A DNA stretch of 64,000 nucleotides from assembly GCF_047675955.1 (NCBI RefSeq), contig NC_132925.1:21290688-21354687 (forward strand), given 5' to 3'. Shown in pieces: positions 59,001-64,000 of this stretch; position 1 is the stretch's first letter; every line of letters begins with the position of its first letter. The position numbers and the translations under genes were made by a program. Below the pieces are notes generated by a model, which had not been told where the DNA came from, did no database searches, and worked only from the letters and a program-made list of their open reading frames with translations. Source of the DNA: Chlorocebus sabaeus. Taxonomy: Eukaryota > Chordata > Mammalia > Primates > Cercopithecidae.

Positions 59001-62000
59001 GGATCTCCGTAAACACATTTTTGTTCTTAGTCTATCTCTTGTACAAACGATGTGCTTTGAAGATGTTAGTGTATAACAATTGATGTTTGTTTTCTGTTTG
59101 ATCTTTAAACAGAGAAAATAAAAGGGGTAATAGCTCCTTTTTTCTTTTCTTTTCTTTTTTTTTATTTCAAATTTGCTGCCAGTGTTTTCAATAATGGACA
59201 ACAGAGGGATATGCTGTAGAGTGTTTTATTGCCTAGTTGACAAAGCTGCTTTTGAATGCTGGTGGTTCTATTCCTTTGACACTACGCACTTTTATAATAC
59301 GTATTAATGCTATATGACAAAATGCTCTGATTCCTAGTGCCAAAGGTTCAATTCAGTGTATATAACTGAACACACTCATCCATTTGTGCTCCTTGTTTTT
59401 TTTTTGTTTGTTTTTTTTTTAATGGTGCTTAAAGAGCCCATCCTTTGCAAGTCATCCATGTTGTTACTTAGGCATTTTATCTTTGCTCAAATTGTTGAAG
59501 AATGGTGGCTTGTTTCATGGTTTTTGTATTTGTGTCTAATGCACGTTTTAACATGATAGACGCAATGCATTGTGTAGCTAGTTTTCTGGAAAAGTCAATC
59601 TTTTAGGAATTGTTTTTCAGATCTTCAATAAATTTTTTCTTTAAATTTCAAAAAAAAAAATAAGAAGAGACAAATGGGTCACTATATAATGATAAAGAGG
59701 TCAATGCAGCAAGAGGATATAACAATTTAAAATATATAGGCATCCAACCCTGGAACACCCCGACATACCAAGGAAATAATATTAGAGCTAAAGTGAGAGA
59801 TAGACCCCAATAAAATAATAGCTGGAGACTTCAGCACCCCGCTTTCAGCACTGGACAGATCTTCCAGACAGAAAATCAACAAAGAAGCATCAGACTTAAT
59901 CTGCACTATAGACCAAATGGATCTAATACATATTTACAGACCATTTCATCCAAGAGCTGCACAATACACATTCTTTTTCCTCAGTACATAGATCATTCTT
60001 AAGGATAGACCATCTGTTAGGTCAATAAACGGGTCTTAAAACTTTCCAAAAAACTGAAATAATATCAAGCATCTTCTCTGACCACAATGGAAAATTAGAA
60101 ATTAATAACAAAGGAATTATAGATACTATACAAATATATGGAAATAAAACTCTATGTTCCTGAATGGCCAATGGGCCAATGAAGACATTAAGAAAGAAAA
60201 CTGAAAAATTTCTTGAAACAAATGATATTGGAAACATAATATAGCAAAACATATAGGATACAGCACAAGTAATATTCAGAGGAAAGTTTATAGCTTTATG
60301 TGCATACATCAAAAAAGAGAAAAAACTTTATTAAATAAACAATCTAATGATACATCTTATAAAACTAAAATAGCAAGAGCAAACCAAACCCAAAATTAGA
60401 AGAGAAAAAATAAAGACAGAAAAAACAAATGAAATTGAAATTTTAAAAATACAAAAGATTAATGAAACAAAAATTTTTTTTTTCAAAAGTTAAAACAAAA
60501 TTGACCAATCTTTAGCCAACCTAAGGAAAAAAAAAGAAAATACGAATAAATAAAATCAGAAATTAAAAAGGAGGCATTACAACTGATACTACAGAAATTC
60601 AGAGGATCATTAGTGGTTACAATGAGCAACTATATGCCAAAAAATTGGAAAATCTAGAAGAAATGGACAAATCCCTGGATACATACAATCTAACAAAACT
60701 AAACCAAGAAGAAATCCAAAATCTGAACAGACCAATAACAAGCAATGAGATCAAAGCTGTAATTAAAAGAAGTCTCCCAGTAAAGGAAAGCCAATGGGTT
60801 CACTGCTAAATTCTACCAAACATTTAAATAAGAACAAATGCCAATCCTACTCAAACTATTCCAAAAAAGAGAGGAGGAGGGAATACTTCCAAACTCATTC
60901 TACATGTCCAGTATTACCCTGACACCAAAACCAAACAAAGAAACATCAAAAAAAAGAAAACTACAGGCCAGTATCGCTGATGAATATTGATGCAAAAATA
61001 CTCAACAAAATAGTAGCAAGCCAAATTCAACAATACATTAGAAAGATAATTCATCATAACAATGTGGGATTTATCCCTATGATGCAAAGATGGTTCAACA
61101 TACAAAAACCAATCAACATAATTCACCATATCAACAGAATGAAGGATAAAAATCATATGGTCATTTCTGTTGATGCTGAAAAAGCATTTGATAAAATTCA
61201 ATAGTCCTTCATAATAAAAAAAAAACTGGGAATAAAAGGAAAATGCCTCACATAATAAAAGCCATATATGACAGACCCACAGCTAGTATACTAAATAGAG
61301 AAAAAACTGAAAGCCTTCTCCCTAAGATCTAGAACACAACAAGGATGTCTACTGTCATCACTGTTATTTAACATAGTATTGGAAGTTCTAGCTAGAGCAA
61401 TTAGATAACAGAAAGACATAAAGGACATCCAAATTGGAAAGGAAGAAGTCAAATTACTCATTTGCTGATGATATGATCCAATGTTTGGAAAAACCTACAG
61501 ACGCCACGAAAAAACTATTAGAAGTAATAAACAAATTCAGTAAAGTTGCAGGATACAAAATCAACATACAAAAAAATCAGTAGCATTTCTATATGCCACC
61601 AGTGAAAAACATGAAAAAAATTTAAAAAGTAATCTCACTTACAATAATAGCCACACATAAAATTACCTAGGAATTAACCAAAGAAGGGAAATATCTCCAT
61701 AATAACTATAAAACAATTATTAAGAAATATGACAAGAACACCAAAAACTGGAAAATTACTCCATGTTCATGGATTCAAAGAATCAATATTGTGAAAATCT
61801 CCATGCCACCCAAAGCAATCTACAGATTAAATGCAATCCCCATCAAAACAGCAGTGACATTCTTCACAGAAATAGAAAAAATAATCCTAAAATTTACATG
61901 GAATCACAAAAGACCCAGAATAGGCAAAGTTATCCTAAGCACAAAGAACACAACTGGAGGAATCACATTACCTGACTACATATTATACTACGGAGCTATA

Positions 62001-63455
62001 CTAACCAAAACAGCACGGAAATGCCATAAAAACACATAGACCAATGGAACAAAACAGAGAACCCAGAAACAAACCCATACACCTACAGTGAACTCATTTT
62101 TGACACAGGTGCCAAGAACATACACTGAAGGAAAGACACCTCTTCATCAAGTGATCCTGGGAAAACTGAATATTGATAGGCAAAAGAATAAACTAGACCC
62201 CTATCTCTCAACATATACAAAAAACAAATCAAAATGGATTAAAAACTGAAATCTGAAACCTCAAACTATGAAACTACTACAAGAAAACACTGGGGAAAAT
62301 CTCCAGGACATTGGTCTGGGCTAATATTTCTTCAGCAATACCCGACAAGCACAGACAACAAAAGTAAAACTTGATAAATAGGATCACATCAACTTAAAAA
62401 GCTTCTGTACATGAAAGGGTACAACCAATAAAGAGACAACCCACAGAATGTGAGAAAATATTTGCAAACTACCCATCTGACAAGGTATCAATAACCAGAA
62501 TATATAAGGAGTCCAAACAACCCTACGGGAAAAAATCTAATAATGCGATCAAAAAATAGGCAAAAGATTTGAATAGATATTTTTCCAAAAAAAGATATAC
62601 AAATGACAAACAGGCATATGAAAAGGTGTTCAACATCATTGATCATTAGAGAAATGCAAATCAAAACTACAATGAAATATCATCTCACCCCAGTTAAAAT
62701 GGCTTATGGCAATAACAAATGCTCGCGAGGATGTGGAGAAAAGGGAACGCTTACACAGTTTAGGTGGGAATGTAAATTAATATAACCACTATGGAAAACA
62801 GGTTGGAGGTTCCTCAAAAGCTGAAAATTGAACTACCATATGATCCAGCCATCCCACTGCTGGTATACACCAAAAAAGGAAATTAGTAGATTTGGAAGTG
62901 ATCTCAGTGCCAATTAACAGATGAATGGATAAATAAAATGTAGCACATATATACAATGGAGTATATTCAGTCATACAAGAAAATGAGATTCAATCATGTG
63001 CAACAACATAGATGGGATTGGAGATCATTAGGTTAAGTGAAACAAGAAAGACAAACATCACGTGTTCTCACTTATTTGTGGGATCTAAAAATCAAAACAA
63101 TTGAATTCATGGACCTAGAGAGTAGAAGGATGGTTACCAGAGGCTGGGAAGAGAACTAGGGGGCTGAGGGGCAGGTGGGGACAGTTAATGGCTATAATAA
63201 AAATAGAAAGAATGAATAAAACCTACTATTGATAGTATAATAGAGTAATATAGTCAATATTACTTAATCATATATTTTTAAATACCTTAAAGAATGTAAT
63301 TGGATTGTTTGTAACTCAAAGGATAAATGCTTGAGGGGATGGATACCCCATTCTCCATGATGTGCTTATTTCACATTGCCTGCCTATATATCAAAACATC
63401 TCATGTAGCCCATAAATACATATACCTACTATGTATCCACAAAAAAAAATTTTAA
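56090..63455 (+). mobile_element. Near full-length old L1 (L1MA/L1PB type) carrying a MORF4L1 retrocopy
   Basis: The 5'UTR (about 56090-57500) contains GAAGCTCTTGGGGTTGCTAA, GGCACTTTTGGCCTGATC and CCTCAAACCAAAAAACATAC. ORF1 is not recognisable. ORF2 starts near 57690 (GGCAGGAAATAATTTC), is interrupted at 57960-59659 by the retrocopy, and resumes in register (AATGGGTCACTATATAATGA). The reverse transcriptase remnant is at 60980-61204, with the catalytic box shifted out of frame near 61460. The C-terminal part runs to 62785 and the L1MA 3'UTR to 63455. All frames broken. Confidence 0.85.
57960..59659 (+). pseudogene. MORF4L1: MORF4L1 (MRG15) processed pseudogene
   Basis: Complete retrotransposed mRNA inside L1 ORF2 with a perfect 11-bp TSD, ATAAGAAGAGA (57949-57959 and 59660-59670), 3'UTR, AATAAA at 59627-59632 and an A tail. 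The coding region 58004-58975 has the 323-codon length of the shorter MORF4L1 isoform and no frameshift. One stop disables it: codon 16 is TGA (58049-58051) where the parent, as I recall it, has CGA, a CpG-type transition. Downstream the chromodomain keeps the aromatic cage residues Y26, Y46, W49 and W53, and the MRG domain runs to the end. The parent is a chromatin protein of NuA4/TIP60 and Sin3 complexes. A 307-codon frame remains after the stop but has no early ATG. Several substitutions near the C-terminus look new. Confidence 0.95.
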
Positions 63456-63488
63456 TGATTTCAAATTTCTAAAAAAGGAATAAAAAAT
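63456..63488. other. A-rich junction
   Basis: Short A-rich stretch between the L1 tail and an Alu monomer. Confidence 0.5.
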
Positions 63489-63653
63489 AAAATAGCCACA
63501 TGGTAGCATGTGCCTGTAGTCCTAGCTACTTGGGAGGCTGAGGTGGGAGGGCTTGAGCCCAGGAGGTTGAGGCTACAGTGAGCTATGTGATCATGACGGT
63601 GCACTCCAGCCTGGGCAACACAGCAAGACCCAGTCTCAAAAAAAGAAAAAAAT
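63489..63653 (+). mobile_element. FLAM/FRAM-type Alu monomer
   Basis: CACATGGTAGCATGTGCCTG to CCCAGTCTCAAAAAAAG; a single arm only. Confidence 0.8.
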
Positions 63654-63655
63654 AT

Positions 63656-64000
63656 CCTAAAGCTCAACAATAAAAAAACCAAATAAAACAATTTAAAAAT
63701 AAGCATAGGGCTTGTGTAGCCATTTCTCCAAAGAAGATATATGAATCTCTAATAAATACATAAAAAGATGCTTTGTATCATTTATACATAGGAAATGCAA
63801 TTAAGACTACAATGAAATACCACTTCATACCATTAGGATGGCTACTATAAATTAAAAAAAAAAAAATGTAACAAGTGTTGATGTGGATGTGAAGAAACTG
63901 GAAACTAGCCAGCAAGAACACAAAATGAGGTACGGCCATTGAGGAAAATAATACAGCAGTTGCTCAAGAAATTAAAAATATAATTACTATAAGATCAAGC
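63656..64000 (+). mobile_element. Old L1 ORF2 3' fragment, runs off the window
   Basis: TAGCCATTTCTCCAAAGAAG, GAAATGCAATTAAGACTACA, ATGAAATACCACTTCATACC, GATGTGGATGTGAAGAAACT are old L1 ORF2 C-terminal motifs. It continues past the window edge. Confidence 0.75.

Overview
This is a repeat-rich stretch of primate nuclear DNA, and the repeats point to an Old World monkey (Cercopithecoidea) rather than human or ape. L1 LINEs of several ages, AluJ/S/Y, MIR, L2, MST/THE1-type LTRs, MER1-type hAT, Tigger, MADE1-like and TTAA-flanked DNA transposons make up most of it. The two youngest Alus (13838-14152 and 21184-21480) carry bases I recall as typical of cercopithecoid AluY lineages: ACTAGC at the left-arm/linker junction, GTAAACCC, and ATCCGGCCAC in place of ATCGCGCCAC.

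Layout. 1-8.6 kb: an ancient L1 with a TTAA-flanked MITE and a young L1 3' end inserted in it, then an MST-type LTR split by a 1,535-bp solo LTR with a 4-bp target-site duplication (TSD). 8.9-16.8 kb: an old L1 whose GC-rich 5' part holds a degenerate tandem array, with Alus inserted. 17-18.7 kb: an antisense L1 3' half. 19.8-26.5 kb: Alu clusters and a broken Tigger element. 26.9-33.4 kb: two L1s in tandem. 33.4-43.4 kb: mostly low-repeat sequence with a full-length FAM136A retrocopy whose ORF is intact. 43.98-48.80 kb: a nearly perfect inverted duplication, arms 1,539 bp, spacer 1,737 bp. 49-56 kb: a THE1-type solo LTR, L1 ORF1 remnants and a 3.9-kb antisense L1PA. 56-63.5 kb: a nearly full-length L1MA/L1PB-type L1 with a complete MORF4L1 processed pseudogene inserted in its ORF2.

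Host genes. The only signs of a conventional spliced gene are on the minus strand. Two exon-like blocks (40658-40461, 198 nt; 22230-22036, 195 nt) are about half identical in protein, both in phase 2-2 and both with AG/GT borders, so they look like a tandem exon duplication in one gene whose introns cover much of the window. A 46-nt candidate at 35545-35500 would shift the frame if spliced between them. I do not recognise the protein.

I see no operons, CRISPR, RNA genes or integrated virus with coding genes. The points most worth following are the inverted duplication, the duplicated exon pair, the intact FAM136A retro-ORF and the trimeric Alu made of two Alu ages inside a single TSD.
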